NCBI GenBank assembly: GCA_938003835.1
Contig: CALKXJ010000016.1
Location: 170,540-234,539, forward strand
Source: an uncultured Bryobacteraceae bacterium
GTDB taxonomy: Bacteria; Acidobacteriota; Terriglobia; Bryobacterales; Bryobacteraceae
Reading direction: 5' to 3'
DNA: 64,000 nt
The position numbers and the translations under genes are program-made. This document shows, piece after piece, positions 9,701 through 20,293 of the stretch. Each line of letters begins with the position of its first letter. Positions within the stretch are counted from its first letter, which is position 1. Under the pieces are notes generated by a model, which saw only the letters and a list, made by a program, of their open reading frames with translations, searched no databases and was not told where the DNA came from.

Positions 9701-10262
9701 CGACCAGACCCACAACCTGAAATTTGCCTATATTTACGAGCTGCCGATCGGCAAGGGCAGGCGCTGGCTCAGCACGAATCCGCTGCACTGGGTGCTCGGC
9801 AACTGGCGCGTGGCGGGCATCCATTTCTACGCCAGCGGCTATCCGCTCGAGCTCAACAACAGCGTGACGTTCCCGATCTTCAACGGGCGCAATGCGGCGC
9901 ACGCCACCACCTACGAAGGCTGGGTCGTCAAGCACAAGAACCCGAACTGGCTGGGCGAGGACCGCTACTTCCAGCCTCCTTCCTACTTTGGGCCACAACC
10001 CGACACGCGGCCGGGAAACACCACGCGGCACAACCCGAAGGCACGCATGCCCTGGCAAAACGAGGTGAACCTCTCGCTCGCCAAGACCTTCCCGGTGACC
10101 GAGTCGATCCGTTTCGACCTGCGCTGGGAGATGTTCAACGCCTTCAATACGCCGCGGTTTAACCCCGGCAGCCGGAACGTGCAAGCGCCCACGTTCGGCC
10201 AGGTGACCAGCACCTTGAATGAGCCGCGGCGCATGCAGCTCGGCCTGAAGCTCTACTGGTAG
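6777..10262 (+). CDS. TonB-dependent receptor, Oar-like, with carboxypeptidase-regulatory-like N-terminal domain
   Basis: Outer-membrane beta-barrel receptor of the large Oar-like type abundant in Acidobacteria. The ATG at 6777 (GAGG eight bases upstream) gives a signal peptide ending near residue 20 (GFLVGQ), then a carboxypeptidase-D-regulatory-like Ig fold (about 24-105, GTVTDASGAVVPAARVTV), a plug domain (about 120-235, including LDGVSILTGRFNSVEW) and a barrel of some 850 residues ending in the aromatic terminus GLKLYW. Length 1161 aa is normal for the class. It stands alone behind its own promoter. Substrate is unknown; oligosaccharide uptake is a guess from the surrounding glycoside hydrolases. 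Confidence 0.9.
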   Translation: MNHWRSMLLGLLCAGFLVGQTERGIVTGTVTDASGAVVPAARVTVTNVATGASFSTETTATGNFTVPSLPPGTYTVRIEAQGFKAYEQRGVVVAAGGTVPITATLEVGAVTESISVTSTLAQIQTETAKVTTQVSTKMVDELPLVVGGAMRGAFDLAIIAPEASKPAIDSDKAFNVGGGQAGAYGATLDGVSILTGRFNSVEWANVNTPSVDAITEFAVETNGFKAEYGRAQGGLITFASKSGTNELHGTVYEFLRNDALDARRFFEARKGVYKQHDFGYSLGGPVYLPKLYDGRNRSFFFTTGEWFRNRVGASSGRFSVPTPEMYQGDFRNWVDGTGKFVPVYDPATTRPNPAGGGFIRDPFPGNMIPQARFSRLASNYIKLVGNLAYPNNNAAPGTSDYVRNNYINNTGTALDPWTKYSVKGDHNFSDHTKVSFLYNYGLHERVPGPDGFPGLPGILNTNRIDRQRSDVYRGTFTKVISPTLVFYAYGGVNFWKERHDALTLDGNWSQKGICLEGAWDCNRNLLIVTYSDYSTWVANAYDGSENFVFSYGNDLTWIRGRHTIKMGYLWERIHYNGFGQQTIGGMVGANRLSTSVPGNNNLSTGGGNSFAAFLLGHAYSGGTENDRFVGQQWRSHAWYIQDDWKVTPRLTMNLGVRYEFTLPPLEQKDKWSDFTPTKPNPRADNLPGALRFAGFGPGRENSRTLVPGWWGGIGPRLGLAYQLDSKTVMRASGGISYGVAKTVTGSTHFEGAVLIFRPSSLDLGVTPAFLMDQGLPPYTKPPVIDPSFSNGNNTAYWDNEAVRLPTNYQWTFSLQRQLSSSVVVEAAYNATMGAHLVAGLKRMNQLPFSLFEKYGRALLTSNVDSAAAKAAGITRPYRNIDCDFSRTCAPVSVAQALRPFPQYLNIDTASGHGDKSGHSTYHALVLKIEKAYSAGLTLQGSYVLSKLITDADSYDADNSALDHYNRRLEKSIGQYDQTHNLKFAYIYELPIGKGRRWLSTNPLHWVLGNWRVAGIHFYASGYPLELNNSVTFPIFNGRNAAHATTYEGWVVKHKNPNWLGEDRYFQPPSYFGPQPDTRPGNTTRHNPKARMPWQNEVNLSLAKTFPVTESIRFDLRWEMFNAFNTPRFNPGSRNVQAPTFGQVTSTLNEPRRMQLGLKLYW

Positions 10263-10284
10263 AAGTTGCAGATCTAGCCCATCG

Positions 10285-10326
10285 CTAGAGTGCGGCACGG
10301 CTGTAGCACGCTGTGCCACACTCTAG
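10285..10326. promoter_or_regulatory. 14-bp palindromic stem-loop directly before the DUF2520-panBC operon
   Basis: CTAGAGTGCGGCAC (10285-10298) and GTGCCACACTCTAG (10313-10326) are inverted repeats matching at 13 of 14 positions, with a 14-base loop. The right arm ends three bases before the ATG at 10330, so in mRNA the stem would cover the ribosome landing site. It also follows the receptor stop by 22 bases and could end that transcript, though no U-tract follows. A repeated intergenic palindrome is another possibility. Confidence 0.55.
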
Positions 10327-10329
10327 CTG

Positions 10330-11214
10330 ATGAGCGCCTTCTCTGACGGCCCCATCGGCATCGCCGGAGGTGGCCGTCTCGGTCAAGCCCTGGGGCGGCT
10401 CCTGCGCGAAAAAGGGGAACCGATCGCCGCTGTTGCCTGCCGCCGCCTCGAGCGTGCGCGGGCGGCGGCGGCTTTTGTCGGCGCCGGCGTCGCAGCATCG
10501 ACCTACAACGAGCTTCCCCGCCACGCCTGTCGTGTTCTGCTTACCGTTCCTGACGACGCCATCACGGAGGTGGCCGCCACGCTGGCCGCCGACGGGCTGA
10601 AAGGAATTGCGCTGCACACGAGCGGAACCCTGCCCCTGGCGGCGCTCGAGCCGCTGGTGCGCAGCGGCGTCGCCTGCGGCTCGCTCCATCCGTTGCAGAC
10701 GGTGCCCAGCCCGGCGCATGGCGTGGCCGCCCTGCCCGGATCGTGGTTCGCGGTGAGCGGCGATCCGCCTGCCGCGGCCTGGGCACGGCGCATCGTCGAC
10801 CTGATTGGGGGACATCCGTTTGAGATCTCCGAGGAGAGCCGGCCGCTTTACCACGCCGGCGCGGTGATGGCGTGCAACTTCTTCGCCGCGCTGCTCGATG
10901 CCGGAGTCGGATTGTTCGGCCAAGCCGGCCTGGGGCGCGAGCAGGCGCTCGCCGCCCTGACGCCTCTCGTCTCCACCGGCGTCGCCAACGCCTTGCGCTT
11001 GGGCCCGGAACAAGCCCTCACCGGCCCGTACGCCCGCGGAGACGTTCGAAGCGCCCGCGCGCACTGGGCGGCCCTGGCCACTGCGCCCGCACCGTTGCGA
11101 GAGCTTTACCGGGCGGCGGCGCGATACACTATCGATCTGGCCCGCCGGCGCGGCCTTGACGAGTGCAAGGCATTCGAAATCGAGCGATTGTTGAACGGAT
11201 CGAGCGAGCAATGA
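10330..11214 (+). CDS. Rossmann-fold/DUF2520 oxidoreductase-like protein, candidate ketopantoate reductase
   Basis: A two-domain protein of 294 aa: an N-terminal NAD(P)-binding Rossmann fold (GIAGGGRLGQALG, about 9-21, with an Arg-rich patch CRRLERAR after beta-2 that would favour NADPH) and a C-terminal helical domain of the DUF2520 type, the architecture of 6-phosphogluconate dehydrogenase-like reductases. It overlaps panB by four bases, and panB overlaps panC by four, but no panE or ilvC is present in the window. The setting suggests it supplies the ketopantoate reductase step between PanB and PanC; non-PanE reductases for this step (PanG) are known in other bacteria. Domain call is firm, function inferred. 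Confidence 0.8.
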   Translation: MSAFSDGPIGIAGGGRLGQALGRLLREKGEPIAAVACRRLERARAAAAFVGAGVAASTYNELPRHACRVLLTVPDDAITEVAATLAADGLKGIALHTSGTLPLAALEPLVRSGVACGSLHPLQTVPSPAHGVAALPGSWFAVSGDPPAAAWARRIVDLIGGHPFEISEESRPLYHAGAVMACNFFAALLDAGVGLFGQAGLGREQALAALTPLVSTGVANALRLGPEQALTGPYARGDVRSARAHWAALATAPAPLRELYRAAARYTIDLARRRGLDECKAFEIERLLNGSSEQ

Positions 11215-12011
11215 GCGACCGACCCCGGCGCGTGCGCATCACCGACATCAAGGAGAAGAAGCGCCGCGGCGAGAAGATCGCCATGCTCACCGCCTACGAC
11301 GCCTCCTTTGCGCGCCTGCTCGAAGAGGCCGGCATCGAGATTCTCCTCGTCGGCGATTCCCTGGGCATGGTCATCATGGGCGAGGAGACGACGATCCCGG
11401 TGACGCTCGATGTCATGGTGCATCACACGCGCGCCGTTTCGCGCGCCGCACGGCGCGCTCTGGTGGTGGCCGACATGCCCTTCCTCACCTACCAGGCCAG
11501 TGTGGCAGAGGCGGTGCACAGCGCCCGGCGCCTGATTCAGGAGGGCGGCGCTGCGGCGGTGAAGATGGAGGGCGGCCGTTCGATCATCGACGCCGTGCGG
11601 CGCCTGGGTGAGTGCGGCATACCGGTGATGGGCCATCTCGGTTTGACGCCGCAGTCGGTCCACCGGCTGGGAGGCTTTGGCCGGCAGGCTCGCGCGGAGG
11701 AAGATGCGGCCCGCCTCATCGAAGATGCCAAGCTGCTCGAAGAGGCCGGCACGTTCGCCATCGTGCTCGAATCGATACCGGATGAGGTGGCCCGCCGGGT
11801 CACCGAGTCGGTCACCGTGCCTACGATCGGCATCGGCGCCGGTCCCCACTGCGATGGGCAGGTATTGGTTTGCTACGATGTGCTCGGTCTGACGCCAGAA
11901 TGGACGCCGCCGTTTGTCCGCCAGTACGCCAATCTGGGCGAGCAGATCATCGACGCCGCCCGCCGCTACGCCGAAGAGGTGCGCAACGGCACCTTTCCGC
12001 CGCCGCGATGA
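11211..12011 (+). CDS. panB: 3-methyl-2-oxobutanoate hydroxymethyltransferase
   Basis: First committed step of pantothenate synthesis: transfers a hydroxymethyl group from 5,10-methylene-tetrahydrofolate to 2-oxoisovalerate to give ketopantoate. The 266-aa product is of normal length, with the metal ligands Asp49 (GDSLGM) and Asp88 (VADMPF), the substrate-binding VKMEGG (117-122), the GHLGLTPQSV block (141-150) and the Glu of VLESIP. The ATG at 11211 is chosen because it forms ATGA with the upstream stop; an in-frame start at 11163 would lie inside the previous gene. Confidence 0.96.
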   Translation: MSDRPRRVRITDIKEKKRRGEKIAMLTAYDASFARLLEEAGIEILLVGDSLGMVIMGEETTIPVTLDVMVHHTRAVSRAARRALVVADMPFLTYQASVAEAVHSARRLIQEGGAAAVKMEGGRSIIDAVRRLGECGIPVMGHLGLTPQSVHRLGGFGRQARAEEDAARLIEDAKLLEEAGTFAIVLESIPDEVARRVTESVTVPTIGIGAGPHCDGQVLVCYDVLGLTPEWTPPFVRQYANLGEQIIDAARRYAEEVRNGTFPPPR

Positions 12012-12856
12012 AGCCGGAACTGATCCATCAGATCGATCCATTGCGCGCCGCCGTTGCCGGGCGCCGCGCCCGAGGCTTGACGATCGGCCTGGTTCCCACC
12101 ATGGGCGCCCTGCACGCCGGCCACGGTCGCCTCATCGAGCTCGCCCGGCGCGAGTGCGGTGCGGTGGTGGTCAGCATCTTCGTTAATCCGATCCAGTTCA
12201 ATCAGGCCGAGGACTTCGAGCGCTATCCGCGGACGCTCCAAGCCGACCTGGACTACTGCGGGCGGCTCGGGGTGGATCTCGTCTTCGCCCCCGACGAACG
12301 CGAGATGTATCCGGGCCCCTTGCGCACCTTCGTCAACATCGAACATCTCACGGACCACCTTTGCGGCGCCTTCCGGCCGGGCCACTTCCGCGGTGTGGCC
12401 ACCGTCGTGACGAAGCTGTTCATGATCGTGCAGCCGGACCGCGCCTACTTCGGCCGGAAGGACGCGCAGCAGCTCGCCGTCATCCGCCGCATGGTGGCGG
12501 ATCTCAACATCCCGGTGGAGATCGTCGCGGTGCCCACGGTGCGCGAGCCGGACGGACTCGCCCTGAGTTCGCGGAATGCGCGGCTCAGCGCCGAGGAGCG
12601 CGAGGCCGCCACGGTGCTTTACCGGGGGCTCGAGGCGGCTCGCCAGGCGTGGGCGCGCGGCCTTCGCGACGCCGATCAGCTCAAGCAGATCGCGCGGGAG
12701 ATCTTCGCCACACGGAGCGAAGTGCGGATCGAGTATCTGGAAGTCGTCGACGCGGAGATGCAGCCGGTCGCCATGGTAAGCGGCCCAGCGCTCCTTGCCG
12801 TCGCCGCCTGGGTGGGCACGACGCGCCTCATCGACAACATGCCGCTTGAGCCTTGA
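12008..12856 (+). CDS. panC: Pantoate-beta-alanine ligase
   Basis: Condenses pantoate with beta-alanine using ATP, the last step of pantothenate synthesis. The 282-aa protein has the nucleotidyl-transferase signature (VPTMGALHAGH, HxGH at 36-39), the FVNPIQFN motif, the GRKDAQQL block and the KMSKS-equivalent LSSRN. The ATG at 12008 overlaps the panB stop by four bases; an upstream in-frame start at 11870 would run within panB. No panD is seen nearby. Confidence 0.96.
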   Translation: MKPELIHQIDPLRAAVAGRRARGLTIGLVPTMGALHAGHGRLIELARRECGAVVVSIFVNPIQFNQAEDFERYPRTLQADLDYCGRLGVDLVFAPDEREMYPGPLRTFVNIEHLTDHLCGAFRPGHFRGVATVVTKLFMIVQPDRAYFGRKDAQQLAVIRRMVADLNIPVEIVAVPTVREPDGLALSSRNARLSAEEREAATVLYRGLEAARQAWARGLRDADQLKQIAREIFATRSEVRIEYLEVVDAEMQPVAMVSGPALLAVAAWVGTTRLIDNMPLEP

Positions 12857-13012
12857 GCGGCCTCCTACTCGAGGTCGCCGAGGCTAACGGGGACTTTTGG
12901 AAGTCTTGCATGGCAGGCGGCGTATCGATGGGGATGAGCAGAACGCCGGGACCCGGGGCGGCGGCGAGCCTCGCCGCGAGCGCCAGCGCCGCCCGGCTCC
13001 GGAGGGCGACCA

Positions 13013-14131
13013 TCAGAGCCCCAGATGCACCACAAGCATCGCCACGGAGAAGGCCGGCAACACCAGCAACGCCTTTTTCAAGCGCTTCGGATCGCCGCCG
13101 GCGATACCCCCGATAATCTTCGAACTGACGGCCAGGCCGATCCAGCCGCAGGTGATCACGATGCCCATGGCGGTAGCGGTCGCCTTATCGAAATGATTGC
13201 CTACCATGGCCAACGTCGTGGGAAAGACCGGCGCCATGGCAAGGCCCGCGCAAAAGACCGCGATCCAGGAGATCTTGGGATCGCGGGTTTGAAGCGCCAG
13301 ATAGGTGGTCACGATCATCAGGACGGAGGCGCCGAGCGTTACGGTCTTCGGCTCCAGGCCCATCAGCAGGCCCGCCCCGAAAACGCGTCCGATGAGCAGG
13401 CCCAGGGCGAAGCCGAGCGAGAGGATGTTGAGGGCGCGGCCCTCGTCGATGCCCTGAGCGATGAGGTGACGCGGCAGCCAGTTCCAGACGCCCACCTCGC
13501 AGGCTACGTAAAGGAACAGCAGCAGCGCCAAAAGATACAGCCGCGGGTCGCCGAGCAGCAGGCCCGCCTCCGAGAACTGGAAGCTGCGCTCGCCCGTGGG
13601 CGGCGGAATTGGCGCGGCGAAGTTGACGATCAGGGTCGCGGCGGTGAGCACCGCGGTGAGGTAGCAGAGCTTGAAGGCGTTCTTGTTGAGAAGGTTGGCG
13701 GAGATGAAGGGCGTGGCCAGCCCGCCGAGGCCGAAGAACAGGTTCAGCAGGTTGAGCACCGTGGCGCGCCGCTCGCCGCCGATGTCGCTCACCAGGGCGT
13801 TGCCGCCGGTGACGATGATGCCGCCGCCCAGGCCGAGCAGAAACAGGTACGCCACGATCCAGCGGTAGCCGGACGCCTTGGGAAGCAGGAACAAGGCGAT
13901 GGCGATCAGCGCCAGGCCGAGCACCAGGCCGACCTTCTTGCCCTGATTGTCGATCAAGGGGCCGGCCGAGACCGAGGCGATGATCAGCCCGATGGCCTGC
14001 GCCATGGCGATGGTGCCGTTCTGCCGGGGCGTCAACTTGAAGCGCTCGGACAGGTTGGGCAGGATCGTGCCGAGCATGGCGGCGATCATGCCGTAAACGA
14101 AGATGGCCAGGATGGCAGCGAGAACGATCAT
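13013..14131 (-). CDS. MFS permease, FHS (fucose/glucose/galactose) type
   Basis: A 372-residue inner-membrane transporter with about 12 hydrophobic helices. The motif RFKLTPRQNGTIAMAQAIG, the glycine-rich FLLGLGGGIIVTGGNALVSD and the FFGLGGLATPF segment fit the fucose-galactose-glucose:H+ symporter (FHS) group, so sugar uptake is likely though the substrate is unknown. A charged loop lies near residues 165-185. ATG with AGGGAGCAGG upstream and a TAAGAT hexamer about 45 bases upstream. It follows mfd by 73 bases in the same direction. Confidence 0.85.
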   Translation of the reverse strand: MIVLAAILAIFVYGMIAAMLGTILPNLSERFKLTPRQNGTIAMAQAIGLIIASVSAGPLIDNQGKKVGLVLGLALIAIALFLLPKASGYRWIVAYLFLLGLGGGIIVTGGNALVSDIGGERRATVLNLLNLFFGLGGLATPFISANLLNKNAFKLCYLTAVLTAATLIVNFAAPIPPPTGERSFQFSEAGLLLGDPRLYLLALLLFLYVACEVGVWNWLPRHLIAQGIDEGRALNILSLGFALGLLIGRVFGAGLLMGLEPKTVTLGASVLMIVTTYLALQTRDPKISWIAVFCAGLAMAPVFPTTLAMVGNHFDKATATAMGIVITCGWIGLAVSSKIIGGIAGGDPKRLKKALLVLPAFSVAMLVVHLGL

Positions 14132-14204
14132 GAGCCTGCTCCCTTGTGATCGGTGACCTGCGGCCTTGAAATCTTATCAGAAAACAGGCGGCCGGGCCAT
14201 CGTG

Positions 14205-17677
<3,473 letters not shown>

Positions 17678-17681
<4 letters not shown>

Positions 17682-18160
17682 GGCTGGCGTGCGAGGATCT
17701 CGTCGACGATGCCCGTGGTCGAATAGCCCGGCTCGAGCGGCAAGGCGAAGACTTTGCCGCCCGCCGCCTCCACCTCCTCCTTGCCGGCGATGAAGTGCGA
17801 CCAGTCGGCGCCCTTCACCAGAACGTCGGGCAGCAGAGAGGCGATCAGCGCCGTCGGGGTGTCCTCGTCAAAAAAGGTGACGACGTCGACGGCTTCAAGC
17901 GCCGCGGCCAGCTCCGCCCGCTCCATCTCGCCGAGAAGGGGCCGGGCCGGCCCTTTGAGCCGCCGCACGCTCGCGTCGGTATTGAGCGCCAGGATCAGCA
18001 CATCACCCAGACTCCGGGCCCGCTCGAGCAGCCGGATATGGCCCGGGTGAAGCACGTCGTAGCAGCCGTTCGTGAAGACGACGGTCTTGCCTTCGCGCCT
18101 CCATTTTCCCCGGAGGGCCACGACGGCCTCGCGCGAGAGGATCACCCCCACAGAGTGCAT
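17678..18160 (-). CDS. D-glycero-beta-D-manno-heptose 1-phosphate adenylyltransferase (standalone HldE C-domain)
   Basis: Transfers AMP to heptose 1-phosphate in the ADP-heptose pathway for lipopolysaccharide core. The single nucleotidyltransferase domain shows [13 protein letters not shown] (HxGH) and [13 protein letters not shown], with a late TTGIVDEI helix; the ribokinase-like half of E. coli HldE is absent, as in species with split genes. Start is uncertain: ATG 18160 has no Shine-Dalgarno, while TACAAT overlapping that ATG lies just before GTG codons at 18151 and 18145, which could be starts of a leaderless message. No other heptose gene is present; mfd follows with a TTGA overlap. Confidence 0.88.
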
Positions 18161-18205
18161 TGTACCCGGATTTGCGAGCAGCAGAGCCGCTGCAAGCTTT
18201 TGCAA

Positions 18206-19065
18206 CGCGAGTGAACGCTCGGACTTGGGACACGTCCGTGTTAACTGCCCCGCTTGAAGAAATCAGGCTCTTGGGTGAGTTTGAAAATAAGGCCTGGTTG
18301 CCTCCCTCCATGCCTCTCGAAACATCAGCGGTCTCGGGCTTGGCCGCATCCCGTTAGCCGCCTGATTGTCATGCAGGAGGGACTGACGCGAAATGAGCTC
18401 GGCAGCCGGGTCGACGAGTTTCCGGGCGCGCCATCGGAATTTCGGAGTTCCCCGGGACAGTTGTGTGTCACCCGCCGGTTCTCTAACACGTCGCCGATCA
18501 CGTCGACGGTGCTAATGTCGTGCCTCCGCACCAGGGAGCGAAACGAAACCTGGGTTGTTTTCAGGAGAGCGCACAAGATTCGTGCGACATTGTTCAGCTC
18601 TCCACTCCGGGAGCGTCCCCGGCGGCGACAGAGTCAAACCTCGCAGCATTCATGGGGCTTCCAGCGGAGGTGACCGGCGGAGTCAAAGCGGCCGCGCTGT
18701 GTCGACAGATGTGCTCGACATGCGGTCGCGTGAGGTTTTTCATCCAAAGAGCCAAAGGGGGGCAAAGACAAAAGGGATCCTCAAAGGACGGGTTGACGCC
18801 CGCCTTCCATCTCGGATTGGCTACCGCTTACCCGGTCCCGCCGCTTCCCATCGTGCAGGCATGCTCGCCGCCGGAAGCCGACGGTGTTGATTGACCTTTG
18901 CCGCCGGACGCCCTCGTTGATTGGGGATCGACAAGCGAGATCCGGCGGCCCTGGTTCATGATGCGGCGTGGGTTGGACCGGGGGCAGGGAGTGCATGCAA
19001 CATCGCCGTGTGCTTTTCGGTAACCGAAATGCCAGGGGCGCCACGGGACCAGTAATGGCAGGTGG
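18206..19065. other. Gene-poor stretch, no supported coding sequence
   Basis: About 0.9 kb between the heptose adenylyltransferase gene and the methyltransferase. Several open frames of 60-140 codons exist on both strands, but none shows recognisable domains, a good ribosome binding site or the third-position GC pattern of neighbouring genes. The texture is less GC-rich than its flanks. Small palindromes are visible (TGCAA-GCTT-TTGCA at about 18191-18204; ACACG-TC-CGTGT near 18231). It may be eroded coding DNA or acquired sequence. Confidence 0.5.
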
Positions 19066-19138
19066 TACAATGCAATTCGGATCGACCAACTCCACCTGTT
19101 GCGAGGTGGAGTTGTAGAGGCGGTCTTGCGATGACCGC
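19066..19138 (+). promoter_or_regulatory. -10 element and double-hairpin 5' leader of the methyltransferase gene
   Basis: TACAAT (19066-19071) is a probable -10 without a clear -35. It is followed by two consecutive stem-loops: a perfect 10-bp stem (19088-19097 with 19104-19113, AACTCCACCT) and a 6-bp stem (19120-19125 with 19133-19138, GCGGTC). Both loops contain TTGCG. They fill most of the predicted 5' UTR and end 15 bases before the GTG start. Confidence 0.45.
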
Positions 19139-19153
19139 GCTGCGGGGCAACAA

Positions 19154-19894
19154 GTGCTGACGGCTGTCCAAGTTTGGCTGCTTAAGAAGGTGTTCCCCAG
19201 GTTACCATCCCACTGCGATGGTAGTGCCTATGAAGGTAAATCGAAACTTTCGATGCTCCTCGGGAGCGGTTTCTTTCAGGAAATTGAGGGGAAGACGGTC
19301 ATCGACTTCGGTTGCGGGGAGGGGAGCGAAGCCATCGAGATGGCCCAGCGTGGTGCACGGCGGGTTATCGGAATCGACATCCGCGAAGATCTGCTTGAGA
19401 TCGCTCGACGGAAAGCGAGAGAAGTCAAAGTTGACGACAAGTGTGCCTTCTTGGTGAAGACGGACGAGCGCGCCGATATCATCTTGTCTTTGGACAGCTT
19501 CGAGCATTTTGCCGATCCGGCAGCTGTTCTTCGGACCATGGCTTCCCTACTGCAGCCCTCCGGGAAAGTGGTTGCCTGTTTCGGTCCTACTTGGTACCAC
19601 CCGCTCGGCGGCCATCTATTCTCGATCTTCCCCTGGGCCCACTTGCTGTTCAGCGAGCGGGCATTGATCGCTTGGAGATCTAACTTCAAGAGCGACGGCG
19701 CGACCCGCTTCAGCGAGGTCGCCGGAGGGTTGAACCAGATGACGATCCGCCGATTTGAGAAGCTGGTGGCTACCAGCCCGTTTCGCTTCACCTCACTTGA
19801 GCTTGTCCCGATCCGAAAATTGCGACTTCTTCATAACCGGCTCACCCGCGAGTTTACGACCGCGGTCGTGCGTTGTCGGCTAGTAAGGCGTTGA
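19154..19894 (+). CDS. Class I SAM-dependent methyltransferase, probably acquired
   Basis: Small-molecule-type methyltransferase of 246 aa: motif I VIDFGCGEGSEAIEMA (about 49-63), acidic end of beta-2 GIDIRED, a post-motif SLDSFEHFADP that resembles UbiE/COQ5-type enzymes, and a hydrophobic segment around 150-175 (HLFSIFPWAHLLF) that could contact membrane or lipid substrate. Codon use is visibly less GC-rich than in neighbours and it is flanked by sequence without genes, both suggesting horizontal transfer. The GTG start has only a weak GGGG upstream. A terminator follows at 19922-19945. Substrate unknown. Confidence 0.85.
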   Translation: MLTAVQVWLLKKVFPRLPSHCDGSAYEGKSKLSMLLGSGFFQEIEGKTVIDFGCGEGSEAIEMAQRGARRVIGIDIREDLLEIARRKAREVKVDDKCAFLVKTDERADIILSLDSFEHFADPAAVLRTMASLLQPSGKVVACFGPTWYHPLGGHLFSIFPWAHLLFSERALIAWRSNFKSDGATRFSEVAGGLNQMTIRRFEKLVATSPFRFTSLELVPIRKLRLLHNRLTREFTTAVVRCRLVRR

Positions 19895-19921
19895 TGGCCA
19901 GACCGGGCAAACACTGCTCCC

Positions 19922-19945
19922 CCAGCGCTCGCGCCTGGATTTTTT
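19922..19945 (+). terminator. Probable intrinsic terminator after the methyltransferase gene
   Basis: CCAGCG and CGCCTGG form a short stem with one bulged base around CTCG, followed directly by ATTTTTT (T run 19940-19945). It lies 27 bases after the stop codon in the same orientation. Confidence 0.5.
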
Positions 19946-20293
19946 GCCCACGCCTGAGGATGTCATGAACAAGCTCCGCCAACGCAGAAAGGCTCGATGC
20001 CGAGGCAGCCCGTTGCCGCTCAGAGTTTTTCCCGCTCGAAAAAGGGCTCGAGACGAGGCGGCTATTGTTCTGCGGATTTTGACTGGGTCCCCGCGGAACC
20101 TCCGGCCAGAACTCGTAACGTATTGCTGGTTGAACTCTCCTTCCTCCGCGACTCGAGGCTTCGACAGTACGAAGCAGTCCCATTAGGAGAACAACGCTGC
20201 CGCTCTCGGCCCCGACAGCGAGACGGGAAGGGGGGTTGGAGAGTACCCGGTTGGGGGCTCACCTCCTGCCGCCGAACGTGGTAGGAGTGGGTC
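19946..20293. other. Intergenic stretch without a supported gene
   Basis: Some 350 bases between the methyltransferase terminator and the xylanase. Overlapping frames of 80-110 codons exist on both strands but show no domain. A TAGGAG ribosome binding site for the xylanase is near 20281. No transposase remnant is recognisable. Confidence 0.5.

Noticed and set aside
12828..13013. 61-codon minus-strand frame starting in a TGATG overlap with the MFS permease stop
   Set aside because: The overlap suggests coupling, but the Ala/Arg-rich product has no domain, runs antisense into panC, and there is no other support.
19854..20183. 109-codon minus-strand frame after the methyltransferase
   Set aside because: No domain or ribosome site, and it spans the likely terminator.
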